Assembly (NCBI GenBank): GCA_002327445.1 | Contig: DCWA01000012.1 | Span: 19,366-83,365, forward strand | Direction: 5' to 3' | DNA length: 64,000 bases | Source of the DNA: Desulfobacteraceae bacterium UBA2174 | Lineage (GTDB): Bacteria > Desulfobacterota > Desulfobacteria > Desulfobacterales > UBA2174 | Shown here: one piece after another, positions 1 through 8,139 of the stretch | Layout: each line of letters starts with the position of its first letter | Position numbering within the stretch: the first letter of the stretch is position 1 | The notes under the pieces: model-generated | The model's input: only the letters and a program-made list of their open reading frames with translations | What the model was told of the DNA's origin: nothing | The model's database searches: none | Made by a program: the position numbers and the translations under genes

Positions 1-2
1 AT

Positions 3-503
3 GCCGACGAGTTCCTGCCCCAGCGCCTGGATGCCGACTTGGTGCTCGACTATGTGGCCCACCCGGACCTTTCCCACGATCTGGCGGTGCGCTGCACCGA
101 GCAGGGGGTCCCGTACATCGGATCCGGCAAGAAACACCTGGTGGAAGGCGTACTGATGCCGGTGACCTGCTGCGCCTTGACCCATCAGGAAGGCTTGGGC
201 CACTACGGATTGGATTTTGGAATACCGCGGTTTTCGGTCACCCTCGAAGGCGACCGGATCACCGACATCCGCGTGGAGCGGGGCGCTCCCTGCGGGGCGA
301 CCTGGCCGGCGGCCGCCAAGATGATCGGCAAACCGGTGGACTGGGCCGTGGTGCGCATCGGGGTCGAATGCCAGTTTCACTGCTCGGCCAACCCGGCCGG
401 CTGGGATCCGATCTATGAAAAGAGTCCGGTCCACGTGGCCGGCGACCTGCATTCGGCCGCGCTGAAGGCCGCCGTGGTGAAATTTCGCAAGGGGCAAGCT
501 TAG
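3..503 (+). CDS. DUF166-family protein, 3' part of gene
   Basis: The reading frame is open from the window edge, so the true start lies upstream; the first internal ATG (position 39) is not taken as the start because the frame before it reads sensibly (ADEFLPQRLDADL). The visible 166 residues match my recollection of the DUF166 family, sometimes labelled thymidylate-synthase-like, whose function is not established. Conserved-looking stretches are YIGSGKKHLVEGVLMPVTCC and the cysteine-bearing RGAPCGATWPAA and GVECQFHCSANPAG, which could bind metal or a cofactor. No membrane segment is visible. It runs in the same direction as the downstream regulator but is separated from it by about 360 bp, so it is probably a different transcription unit. 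Confidence 0.6.
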   Translation, partial: ADEFLPQRLDADLVLDYVAHPDLSHDLAVRCTEQGVPYIGSGKKHLVEGVLMPVTCCALTHQEGLGHYGLDFGIPRFSVTLEGDRITDIRVERGAPCGATWPAAAKMIGKPVDWAVVRIGVECQFHCSANPAGWDPIYEKSPVHVAGDLHSAALKAAVVKFRKGQA

Positions 504-573
504 CCTTAACCCTTCAGGCGGACTTGGACACTGCCGGAAGACATCCCGCATGGTGCCATGCACCAAACAGGCA

Positions 574-609
574 GGCGGATGCAGCCCCTCTGGCGGATGC
601 AGCCCCTCT
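574..609. repeat. 18-bp tandem duplication
   Basis: The unit GGCGGATGCAGCCCCTCT occurs twice, back to back, at 574-591 and 592-609. It lies in the 363-bp non-coding gap between the DUF166 gene and the HTH-EIIA gene. No function can be assigned; replication slippage would explain it. Confidence 0.8.
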
Positions 610-771
610 GAACGATTCCACTGTTTGAATCGGGGGTGCAGTTCGCAACGCTCCCCATAATCCTTTCCTGACCCCTCTTCGCCTTTCGGCTCGGTATTAG
701 ACCAATATTATCAGTCTATTCCAACGTTTCCTGCCGGCCACAAGCGACGGCTTCGGGCCTGACGGCGATGA

Positions 772-800
772 TTGACAAACGGAATCCAGGAGAATATTTT
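772..800 (+). promoter_or_regulatory. Sigma-70-type promoter for the regulator/Ehr operon
   Basis: A perfect -35 hexamer TTGACA (772-777), a 17-nt spacer and a -10-like TATTTT (795-800, four of six consensus bases) precede the HTH-EIIA gene. Transcription would start near 807, leaving a leader of about 60 nt. The start region is overlain by the TTGTCC repeats. Confidence 0.6.
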
Positions 801-824
801 GTCCATGTTTGTCCAATGTTGTCC
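799..824 (+). promoter_or_regulatory. Three TTGTCC direct repeats, probable operator
   Basis: TTGTCC occurs at 799-804, 809-814 and 819-824, exactly 10 bp apart, so each copy faces the same side of the helix. The array begins inside the -10 box and covers the predicted transcription start. This is the expected place and geometry for a repressor binding site. The product of the next gene has an excisionase/MerR-type DNA-binding domain and is the obvious candidate. That link is inference. Confidence 0.5.
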
Positions 825-866
825 CGTAAGTGGTATTTTTGAGAATTACAGGGGAGATTGAAACCG

Positions 867-1556
867 ATGAAACTCGGGGTCAAAGACGCGGCAGCCCTGC
901 TCCAGGTTTCGGAAAAGACCATCTATCGCTGGGTTTCGCAGGCCAAGATGCCTTTTCATCGTGTCAGCAGTCAATACCGCTTTCATCGTTCTGAATTGTT
1001 GGAGTGGGCAACATCAAACCGGATGCCGATTTCGCCCCGAATGATGGAGGAACCGGAGGACGCCGTCATCCCTTCGTTGGCCGAAGCCCTGCAAACCGGC
1101 GGGATTCATTACCGCGTGGAGGGCCGGGATAAAGCATCGGTCCTCAACAGCGTGGTGAGCATTCTTGCGCTGCCCCAAGATGTGGATCGTGAATTCCTTC
1201 ACCAGGTGCTTCTGGCGCGGGAATCGCTGGGTTCAACGGCCATCGGCGGCGGTATCGCCATCCCGCATGTCAGAAACCCGATCGCCCTGCATGTCGCCCG
1301 TCCCCTGGTTGCGCTCTGCTTCCTGGAACATCCCATCGATTTCCAGGCCATCGACGGACGCCCGGTGCATACCCTTTTCACCATTGTCAGTCCGACCATC
1401 AAAGCCCACCTCAACTTGCTCTCCAAGCTTTCCTTCGGATTGCGTGCCTCGGAGTTTGCCGACGCCGTTGCACGCATCGGCTCCCGGGAGCAGATCCTGC
1501 AGGCGGCGGCCCGGCTGGATGATCGTCTTGCCACCATGAGCGCCACGGAGGCGTAA
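867..1556 (+). CDS. HTH domain-PTS EIIA (PtsN-like) fusion regulator
   Basis: A 229-residue protein with two domains. Residues 1-55 are an excisionase/MerR-like helix-turn-helix (KDAAALLQVSEKTIYRWV, then a wing and SELLEWA). Residues about 70-225 are a type 2 PTS EIIA domain of the PtsN kind; GGGIAIPHVRNP carries the expected phosphorylatable His134. The ATG at 867 is chosen over a TTG at 858 because the Shine-Dalgarno AGGGGAG (850-856) is ten bases from the ATG and would touch the TTG. Only 8 bp separate it from the first Ehr subunit gene, so it is probably cotranscribed and regulates that operon in response to phosphorylation by the nitrogen PTS. The regulatory role is inference. No EI or HPr gene is visible nearby. 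Confidence 0.8.
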   Translation: MKLGVKDAAALLQVSEKTIYRWVSQAKMPFHRVSSQYRFHRSELLEWATSNRMPISPRMMEEPEDAVIPSLAEALQTGGIHYRVEGRDKASVLNSVVSILALPQDVDREFLHQVLLARESLGSTAIGGGIAIPHVRNPIALHVARPLVALCFLEHPIDFQAIDGRPVHTLFTIVSPTIKAHLNLLSKLSFGLRASEFADAVARIGSREQILQAAARLDDRLATMSATEA

Positions 1557-1564
1557 ACACCGTC

Positions 1565-3553
1565 ATGACCATGGAGATGGTTCTATCGTCCTTGCTCGTG
1601 TTGACCATCGGCGCTGTCGCCTGCCTTTTTAGCGGTGGTTGCGCCAAACGCGCATCCGGCCTGGGGGTTGCCGTCAGTGTGGCCGGGGCGCTTCTGGCTG
1701 TCTGGCCGGCCGTCGGCGTGCTGTGGACCGGCCGGTCTGTGGCATTGCGCCTGCCATGGCAGGTGCCCTTCGGCAGTTTCCATATCGCCGTCGACCCGCT
1801 TGCGGCGCTTTTTATCGTCATGATTTCCCTCGTCAGCGCCCTGGCGGCGATCTATGGCATGGGCTACCTGGAAGCCTGCGCAAATCGCAAGCACTTGGGC
1901 GTAACGTGGTGTTTCTTCAACTTGCTGCAGGCCAGCATGCTGCTCATCGTGCTGTCTCGCAACGGATTGCTGTTTGTCATGGCCTGGGAAGGCATGTCCC
2001 TGACGTCATTCTTCCTGGTGATGTTTGAACATGAAAAACAAGCGGTGCGCGATGCCGGCTGGACCTACCTGACCGCCGCGCACCTGGGGGCGGCCTGCCT
2101 GCTGGCATTGTTTGTGCTGCTCGGCGGCACCGACGGGAGCTTGGACTTTGACCGCCTGGCCGCCCCGTCCGGTCCGCTCATGGCCGGCATTCTGTTTGTC
2201 CTGGCCGTCCTGGGCTTCGGCGCCAAGGCCGGGTTTGTGCCTCTGCATGTCTGGCTGCCGGAGGCTCATCCCGCGGCGCCGTCGCATGTCTCGGCGGTGA
2301 TGAGCGGCGTGATGATCGAGACCGGTATTTACGGGCTGGTGCGCATCACCCTGCTGCTGGGCCCGCCGCCGCTCTGGTGGGGCTGGGCCCTGCTGATCAT
2401 CGGCGCGACCTCGGGAATCCTGGGCGTGCTTTACGCCCTGGCCCAGCATGATCTCAAACGGTTGCTGGCCTACAGCAGCGTCGAGAATATCGGGATCGTC
2501 TGCATGGCACTCGGGTTGTGGCTGCTGGGCGTTGCCGCCCGAAAACCGGAGCTGGCCGCCTTGGGGTTGATGGGCGGGTTGCTGCACCTGTGCAACCATG
2601 CCATCTTCAAGAGCCTGCTGTTTCTGGGCGCCGGAGCCGTGAAACATGGTGCCCATACCCTTGCCATCGACCGACTCGGCGGCCTGCAAAAAAAGATGCC
2701 GCACACCGCCTTGGCCTTTCTCATCGGTGCGGCCGCCATCTGCGGGTTTCCCCCGCTCAACGGATTTGTCGGCGAGTTGTTTATCTACATGGGCGCCTTC
2801 GGCGCCGTTACCCATGCCGCGGGCAATGGAACACTCGCGGTCGCCGGCATGATCGCCCTGCTTGCCCTCAGCGTTATCGGTGCCCTGGCGGCGGCCTGTT
2901 TCACCAAGGTGTACGGCATCGTCTTTTCAGGCGCCCCCAGATCCGCCAACGCCCTTGGTGCCGCGGAGCCCCCGCGTTCCATGCGGCACCCCATGACGGT
3001 GCTGGCCGGACTGTGCCTCTTGCTGGGCATTGGTGCCCCGATAGGGGCGGCGCTGGTTTCCCCGGTGGCCGCTCAACTGTTGGGGGAATCGGCCGCCGTG
3101 GCCGCGATCGTGTCCGTTCGGCCGTGGCTGGTCGCCCTCAGCCTGGGAGGCGGATTCATTGCGGCGCTGACCGCCCTTTTGGCCGTTTTGCGGCGCCGAT
3201 TGCACCACGGCCGTTCCATTGCCCGAGGGCCGACCTGGGACTGCGGTTACGTTGCCCCGACGGCCCGCATGCAATACACCGCCTCGTCTTTCGCCTGGCC
3301 GATCATCGACATGATGCGCTGGATGATTCGTCCCCGGGTCGAGGCGTGCGTGGATCATGGCTATTTTCCGCGGCAGGCTTACCTGGCGACCCACAGCGCC
3401 GATTTTTTCAGGCAGCGTCTTTTCGTACCGCTGTTCCGGGCCGTCGCCACCGTATCCAACAGCCTGCACTGGCTCCAGCAAGGCCGCAACCAATTGTACG
3501 TGCTCTATATCGCGGTTACCGTCCTCGTGCTGTTGGTCTTGAAAGTGAGGTGA
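1565..3553 (+). CDS. HyfB-like antiporter-type membrane subunit of an Ehr complex
   Basis: A 662-residue polytopic membrane protein of the NuoL/M/N-MrpA superfamily, closest in layout to hydrogenase-4 HyfB. The conserved antiporter core is clear: MAWEGMSLTSFFLVMF, then GFGAKAGFVPLHVWLPEAHP followed by SHVSAVMSGVMIETGIYG. These contain the glutamate, lysine and histidine residues typical of the proton channel. It should carry out ion translocation driven by conformational coupling to the peripheral subunits encoded downstream. The start has GGAGG at 1547-1551 inside the end of the regulator gene. Six base pairs separate it from the HyfC-like gene. The C-terminal 120 residues include a long lateral segment, as in HyfB. 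Confidence 0.88.
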   Translation: MTMEMVLSSLLVLTIGAVACLFSGGCAKRASGLGVAVSVAGALLAVWPAVGVLWTGRSVALRLPWQVPFGSFHIAVDPLAALFIVMISLVSALAAIYGMGYLEACANRKHLGVTWCFFNLLQASMLLIVLSRNGLLFVMAWEGMSLTSFFLVMFEHEKQAVRDAGWTYLTAAHLGAACLLALFVLLGGTDGSLDFDRLAAPSGPLMAGILFVLAVLGFGAKAGFVPLHVWLPEAHPAAPSHVSAVMSGVMIETGIYGLVRITLLLGPPPLWWGWALLIIGATSGILGVLYALAQHDLKRLLAYSSVENIGIVCMALGLWLLGVAARKPELAALGLMGGLLHLCNHAIFKSLLFLGAGAVKHGAHTLAIDRLGGLQKKMPHTALAFLIGAAAICGFPPLNGFVGELFIYMGAFGAVTHAAGNGTLAVAGMIALLALSVIGALAAACFTKVYGIVFSGAPRSANALGAAEPPRSMRHPMTVLAGLCLLLGIGAPIGAALVSPVAAQLLGESAAVAAIVSVRPWLVALSLGGGFIAALTALLAVLRRRLHHGRSIARGPTWDCGYVAPTARMQYTASSFAWPIIDMMRWMIRPRVEACVDHGYFPRQAYLATHSADFFRQRLFVPLFRAVATVSNSLHWLQQGRNQLYVLYIAVTVLVLLVLKVR

Positions 3554-3559
3554 TCGGGC

Positions 3560-4474
3560 ATGACATTGACCGCATCGATTCTCCACTGGTTGGCGGCGGT
3601 ACTCCTGGCGCCGCTTCTGGTGGGTGTCATCAACCGCACCAAAGCCTTTTTCGGCGGCCGCAGGGGCCAACCCTTTCTGCAGGTTTACCATGATCTATTC
3701 AAATTGATGGGCAAAGGCGCGGTTTACAGCCAGACCGCCACCTGGATTTTTCGCTTCGGGCCGATGCTCGGCCTCGCCGTCGTTCTGACGGCCCTGGCCA
3801 TTGTTCCGGCCGGCGGCCTGAGGGCGCTGTTTGTCTTTCCGGGGGACTTTGTCTTTCTGGCTTACACCCTGGGTCTGATGCGCTTTTTTACGGTCCTGGC
3901 GGCCCTGGATACGGGATCGGCCTTCGAGGGGATGGGGGCCAGCCGGGAGATGCAGTTTGCCTTGCTGGCCGAACCGGTTCTTTTTGCAGGCCTGGCGGTG
4001 CTCGCCGCCGGAAGCGGCCAGCTCAGCCTCTCGGGCATTTACAACCAACTCTGGTCCGCCGGAATGCGCCCGGAAGGCGCTCCCGTCCTGCTGGTGGCAT
4101 TGACGCTGCTGATGGTGCTGCTGGCCGAAAACGCCCGCATCCCCGTGGATGACCCCGCAACCCACCTGGAGCTGACCATGATTCACGAGGTCATGGTCCT
4201 GGACCACTGCGGGGTGGATCTGGCCTTCATCCAATACGGGGCCGCCCTGAAGTTGTGGCTGTTTGCCGCGCTGGTGACGGGGTTGGCCATACCGCTGCGC
4301 ACCGGACAACCGATGGTGGACCTGGTCGTCACGATAGCCGGCATTTTCATCACGGCGGTGGTCGTCGGAATCGTCGAGTCCACCATGGCCCGGCTGCGCT
4401 TGGTGCGCGTACCGCAGATGCTGGTGGCCTCCCTTGCGCTTTCCCTGGCGGCGTTTTTCTGGATATTGAGGTGA
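3560..4474 (+). CDS. HyfC/NuoH-like membrane subunit
   Basis: A 304-residue, eight-helix-type membrane protein of the NuoH/HycD/HyfC family, the subunit that joins the ion-translocating arm to the hydrophilic arm. Family landmarks are visible: NRTKAFFGGRRGQPFLQVYH near the N-terminus, then ASREMQFALLAEPVLF and ENARIPVDDPATHLELTMIH. The last matches the family's acidic loop E-(N)-R-x-P-x-D-x-P. The length is usual for HyfC. It sits between HyfB- and HyfE-like genes and ends 2 bp before the next start, so translation is probably coupled. Confidence 0.88.
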   Translation: MTLTASILHWLAAVLLAPLLVGVINRTKAFFGGRRGQPFLQVYHDLFKLMGKGAVYSQTATWIFRFGPMLGLAVVLTALAIVPAGGLRALFVFPGDFVFLAYTLGLMRFFTVLAALDTGSAFEGMGASREMQFALLAEPVLFAGLAVLAAGSGQLSLSGIYNQLWSAGMRPEGAPVLLVALTLLMVLLAENARIPVDDPATHLELTMIHEVMVLDHCGVDLAFIQYGAALKLWLFAALVTGLAIPLRTGQPMVDLVVTIAGIFITAVVVGIVESTMARLRLVRVPQMLVASLALSLAAFFWILR

Positions 4475-4476
4475 TT

Positions 4477-5121
4477 ATGGCAGCCTGGACGGATATTTTC
4501 GTCTTGGGCCTGGTGCTGAGCAATTTCAGGCTCCTGGCCTCCAGCCGGTTGACCGTCATGATAGAGACCATGGTGCTGCAGGCCTTTGCCCTGACCGCCA
4601 TCCTCCTGACCCTGGCCGATCGTCCGTGGCCTCTGCGTCTCATCGTGCTTTCGCTGGTAACCCTGGCGGTCAAGGGAGCACTCTTGCCCTGGCTCCTGCG
4701 ACGGACCATGCGCGCCGCCGATGTCCGGCGGGAGATCGAACCGTTTATCGGCTATAACGTGTCGATCCTGGCCGGTATCGCCATTCTCGGCCTGGGGTTT
4801 CTGATCGTGCAGCCGCTGAAAGCGACCGTCGTGCCGGGATCGGCCTCGTTGCTGCCCGGCGCCTTGTTCACCACCCTGACCGGCCTGCTGATTATCGTCT
4901 CCCGACGCAAGGCGCTGGCCCAGGTGGTGGGATATCTGGCCATGGAAAACGGGATCTATGCCTTCGGCGCGGCGCTGGTGGTGAAAGAACCGATGCTGGT
5001 GGAAATGGGCGTGCTGCTCGATGTGTTTGTGGCCGTCTTTGTCATGGGGATCACCATCTACCAGATCAATCGTGAATTCGATCATATCGACACCGATCGC
5101 TTGTCGGAACTGAAGGATTGA
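4477..5121 (+). CDS. HyfE-like membrane subunit
   Basis: A 214-residue membrane protein resembling HyfE, the hydrogenase-4 subunit whose C-terminal half is related to NuoK. About six to seven hydrophobic helices are visible. The segment MENGIYAFGAALVVKEPMLV near residues 157-176 has the buried glutamate and lysine typical of NuoK-like subunits. The frame is open far upstream inside the HyfC-like gene, but the ATG at 4477 is the sensible start because it follows the hyfC stop immediately and is preceded by GAGGTGA. It belongs to the same operon, 4 bp before the HyfF-like gene. Confidence 0.85.
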   Translation: MAAWTDIFVLGLVLSNFRLLASSRLTVMIETMVLQAFALTAILLTLADRPWPLRLIVLSLVTLAVKGALLPWLLRRTMRAADVRREIEPFIGYNVSILAGIAILGLGFLIVQPLKATVVPGSASLLPGALFTTLTGLLIIVSRRKALAQVVGYLAMENGIYAFGAALVVKEPMLVEMGVLLDVFVAVFVMGITIYQINREFDHIDTDRLSELKD

Positions 5122-5125
5122 AATC

Positions 5126-6601
5126 ATGTTGCTCAGTATTGTGTTGATTCCCGCGGTCCTGGGGATCTTGGCCTTCTTTGTCGCAAGCCCGAGTCTGCGG
5201 CGTGCGACGCTGCTGATCGGCAGCAGCGGGCACGCGGCCGCGGTCGTCATAAACGCGGTGCATCAAGCGCCCGTCGCCCCCGGCGCCTGGATCGGCCTGG
5301 ACGCCCCGGGGCTGCTCTTTTTGGAGATTGCCAGCATCCTGTTCGCCGCCGTGGCCATCTATACCACCGGGTATCTCGGACGCGAATCGGGGCATGTTGT
5401 CAGCGATGCCGAAGAGGGTTTTACCATCGCCAACCGGCCGGAGGTGCGATTCATCGGCTGCCTGCTGCTGTTTCTGGCCACCATGAGCCTGGTCTGCATC
5501 AGCCGGGATCTGGGGCTGATGTGGGTGGCCGTCGAAGCGACCACGCTGGTCAGCGCACCGCTGATCAACTTCCACGGGCACCACCGCAGCCTGGAAGCCA
5601 CCTGGAAATACCTGCTGATCTGCTCGGTGGGGATCGCCATGGCCCTTTTAGGCAATTTCTTTCTGGCCTATGCCGGCCACGGCCAGGTGCATCTCAACCT
5701 TGATGATCTGTTATCCGTTGCGCCGGACCTGGATCCGCTGTGGCTCAAAACCGCCTTCCTCATGCTGCTGGTGGGCTACGGCACCAAAATGGGGCTGGCC
5801 CCCATGCACACCTGGCTGCCCGATGCCCATAGCGAAGCGCCGTCCATGGTGTCGACGCTGCTGTCCGGCGCCTTGCTCAACTGCGCCTTCTTGGGCATCC
5901 TGCGCGCAAACAGCATCCTGAATGCTGCCGGATCGGGGCGTTTCAGCAGCGAACTGCTAGTCTTTTTCGGGTTGCTTTCCATGGCGATCGCCGCCGTCTT
6001 TATCATCGGGCAGGCCGACTACAAACGGATGCTGGCCTACTCGAGCATCGAGCACATGGGCATCCTGGCCCTGGGCGTTGGCCTTGGCGGTCTGGCCGGT
6101 ACCGGGGCCATGCTCCATGCGGTGTGCCACTCCTTGACCAAGGGGATGCTTTTCCTCTGCGCCGGCCAGTTGCTGCACGTCTACGGCACCAAAACCGCCG
6201 CGGACGTGCGCCATGCCCTGCATGCGGCTCCCCGAACCGCTCTCCTGTGGCTGGCCGGCTTTCTGGCGATTACCGGATCGCCGCCCTTCGGCCTGTTCAT
6301 CAGCGAACTGGCCATCCTGAAAGGGGCGCTGGAAAACGGACGCTGGGCCGTTGCGGCCGGGTATCTGACGGCCCTGGCCATCATTTTCATCGCCATGGCG
6401 CGGGTCGTTTTGCCGATGGTTTTCGGCGCACCCCCGCTGCCGGCCGCGACATCCGGCGCTGCACCCCGGGCCCGCGAACCTCGCTGGTTCGTCATCCCGG
6501 CAACGGGCCTGGGCCTCGGCGTGGTGGGGCTTGGCCTGTACATCCCGGCGACGGTTTGGGATTTTCTGGCCCGGGCCGCGGTTCTGGCAGGAGGACGATG
6601 A
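5126..6601 (+). CDS. HyfF-like second antiporter-type membrane subunit
   Basis: A 491-residue NuoM/N-like membrane protein, the second ion-translocating subunit of the complex. The core reads GYGTKMGLAPMHTWLPDAHS followed by SMVSTLLSGALLNCAFLG and, further on, DYKRMLAYSSIEHMGIL, with channel lysines and histidines in the expected places. About fourteen helices fit the length. Two such subunits (this and the HyfB-like protein) predict more than one ion channel, as in hydrogenase-4 and unlike the smaller hydrogenase-3. Its TGA overlaps the ATG of the large-subunit gene (ATGATG at 6598). Confidence 0.87.
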   Translation: MLLSIVLIPAVLGILAFFVASPSLRRATLLIGSSGHAAAVVINAVHQAPVAPGAWIGLDAPGLLFLEIASILFAAVAIYTTGYLGRESGHVVSDAEEGFTIANRPEVRFIGCLLLFLATMSLVCISRDLGLMWVAVEATTLVSAPLINFHGHHRSLEATWKYLLICSVGIAMALLGNFFLAYAGHGQVHLNLDDLLSVAPDLDPLWLKTAFLMLLVGYGTKMGLAPMHTWLPDAHSEAPSMVSTLLSGALLNCAFLGILRANSILNAAGSGRFSSELLVFFGLLSMAIAAVFIIGQADYKRMLAYSSIEHMGILALGVGLGGLAGTGAMLHAVCHSLTKGMLFLCAGQLLHVYGTKTAADVRHALHAAPRTALLWLAGFLAITGSPPFGLFISELAILKGALENGRWAVAAGYLTALAIIFIAMARVVLPMVFGAPPLPAATSGAAPRAREPRWFVIPATGLGLGVVGLGLYIPATVWDFLARAAVLAGGR

Positions 6602-8115
6602 TGGCGCCGAGCAGCGATTGGGTCATGATCGGAAACAACGAAGCCATCGGCCTGAAGGCGATTGCGGCGGTCTCCTTCGAGAGGTTCCGGCAGGCGGTCA
6701 TCGAGGCCGTGGCCGGCGAAGCGAGGCTCTCGGCCCTGCCGGTATGGTCGCCCGGCGACAGCGGCGGTTTGCGCGTCATCGCGGTGCTGAGCTTGCCGCA
6801 AAGGGGTGAACTGGGGCTGCTGTCGGCCGCATTACCCGATCGATGGCCTTCCCTGACACCCCATTGTCCCGCAGCCCATTGGTTCGAAAGGGAAATCGCC
6901 GAACAGTGGGGACTCACCCCCGAGGGGCATCCCTGGCTCAAGCCGATCCGGTTCCAACCTTGCCGCCGTCATCCGGACGGCGGTTCAAGAAGCGCCTGCG
7001 CCGGCCTGACCGACTTTTTTGCGATGGCCGGGCAGGAGAGCCACGAAGTGGCGGTCGGACCGGTCCATGCCGGCATCATCGAACCGGGCCATTTCCGCTT
7101 CTTGTGCCACGGTGAAACCGTCTACCACCTGGAAATTTCCCTCGGCTACCAGCACCGGGGCATCGAGCGCGCCATGACCGGCGGCCCGGTCCCCCGCAGC
7201 GTTCATTATATGGAAACTCTGGCCGGTGACACGACCATCGGCCATGTCACCGCCTACAGCCATCTGCTCGAAGCCCTGGCCGGCGCCACCGTGCCCGCGC
7301 GCGGCAAAGCGATCCGCGCCATCGCCGCCGAGCTCGAACGGATCGCAAACCATGTCGGTGATCTGGGAGCGCTGGCGGGAGATGTCGGATTCCTGCCGAC
7401 GCGGGACTATTGCGGCCGTATTCGCGGCGATGTCCTCAACATGACCGCCGCGGTTTGCGGAAACCGTTTCGGCCGGGGGCTGATCCGGCCGGGCCGCGTG
7501 CAGTGGGATCTGGATGGCGGTTTGACGGAGGACCTGCTGGCGCGTCTGGACGCGGTGGAGAAGGATGTCACCGGAGCGGTGCCCCTGATGCTGGACACCC
7601 CGTCGGTGCTGGCACGCCTGGAGGGCACCGGTGTGGTATCGTCTGAAACCGCGCGGGACATCGGAATGGTCGGGGTTGCGGCCCGGGCCAGCGGGCTGGA
7701 GTGCCATGTCTGTGCCGAGTTTCCCTACGGCATCTACCGTCTGGCGCAATTGCCCGTCAACACTTGGACCGGCGGCGACTGCGCCGCGCGGACCTATGTT
7801 CGCTGGTTCGAGGTTCAGGCATCCATCGATTTTCTCCGCCATCAGTTGCTCGAACTGCCGGCCGGTCCGGTAGACCGGAAACTATCGCCCATGGCTCCCG
7901 AATCCCTGGCGGTGAGCCTGGTGGAAGGCTGGCGGGGAGAGATTTGTCACGTGGCCGCCACAGACCGCGAGAGCCGTTTTGCGTTTTACAAGGTGGTGGA
8001 TCCCTCGTTTCACAACTGGTTCGGGCTGGCCCTGGCCCTTCGCGGTCAGCAGATTTCCGATTTCCCGTTGTGCAACAAAAGTTTCAGCCTCTCTTATTGC
8101 GGCCATGACTTATAA
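6598..8115 (+). CDS. HyfG/NuoCD-like large subunit without the usual Ni-Fe cysteines (Ehr type)
   Basis: A 505-residue protein with a NuoC-like N-terminal part (residues 1-140) and a NuoD/HyfG-like body. LGYQHRGIERAM (about residue 182) marks the HRGxE region shared by complex I and group 4 hydrogenases. Where hydrogenases have the first nickel motif RxCGxC, this protein reads METLAGDTTIGHVTAYSH, with no cysteine. At the C-terminus the DPCxxC motif is replaced by NKSFSLSYCGHDL, leaving one cysteine. It is therefore not expected to be a hydrogenase. Complexes of this kind are known as energy-converting-hydrogenase-related (Ehr) and their catalytic reaction is not established. The frame is open 474 bp upstream, but the start at 6598 or 6601 is set by overlap with the HyfF-like stop. 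Confidence 0.85.
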   Translation: MMAPSSDWVMIGNNEAIGLKAIAAVSFERFRQAVIEAVAGEARLSALPVWSPGDSGGLRVIAVLSLPQRGELGLLSAALPDRWPSLTPHCPAAHWFEREIAEQWGLTPEGHPWLKPIRFQPCRRHPDGGSRSACAGLTDFFAMAGQESHEVAVGPVHAGIIEPGHFRFLCHGETVYHLEISLGYQHRGIERAMTGGPVPRSVHYMETLAGDTTIGHVTAYSHLLEALAGATVPARGKAIRAIAAELERIANHVGDLGALAGDVGFLPTRDYCGRIRGDVLNMTAAVCGNRFGRGLIRPGRVQWDLDGGLTEDLLARLDAVEKDVTGAVPLMLDTPSVLARLEGTGVVSSETARDIGMVGVAARASGLECHVCAEFPYGIYRLAQLPVNTWTGGDCAARTYVRWFEVQASIDFLRHQLLELPAGPVDRKLSPMAPESLAVSLVEGWRGEICHVAATDRESRFAFYKVVDPSFHNWFGLALALRGQQISDFPLCNKSFSLSYCGHDL

Positions 8116-8139
8116 CCTTCTCGGATCATCGAGCCGATC

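Noticed and set aside
6598..8115. Calling the operon a [NiFe] hydrogenase-4
   Set aside because: The large subunit lacks RxCGxC and has only one cysteine near the C-terminus; nickel cannot be bound in the known way.
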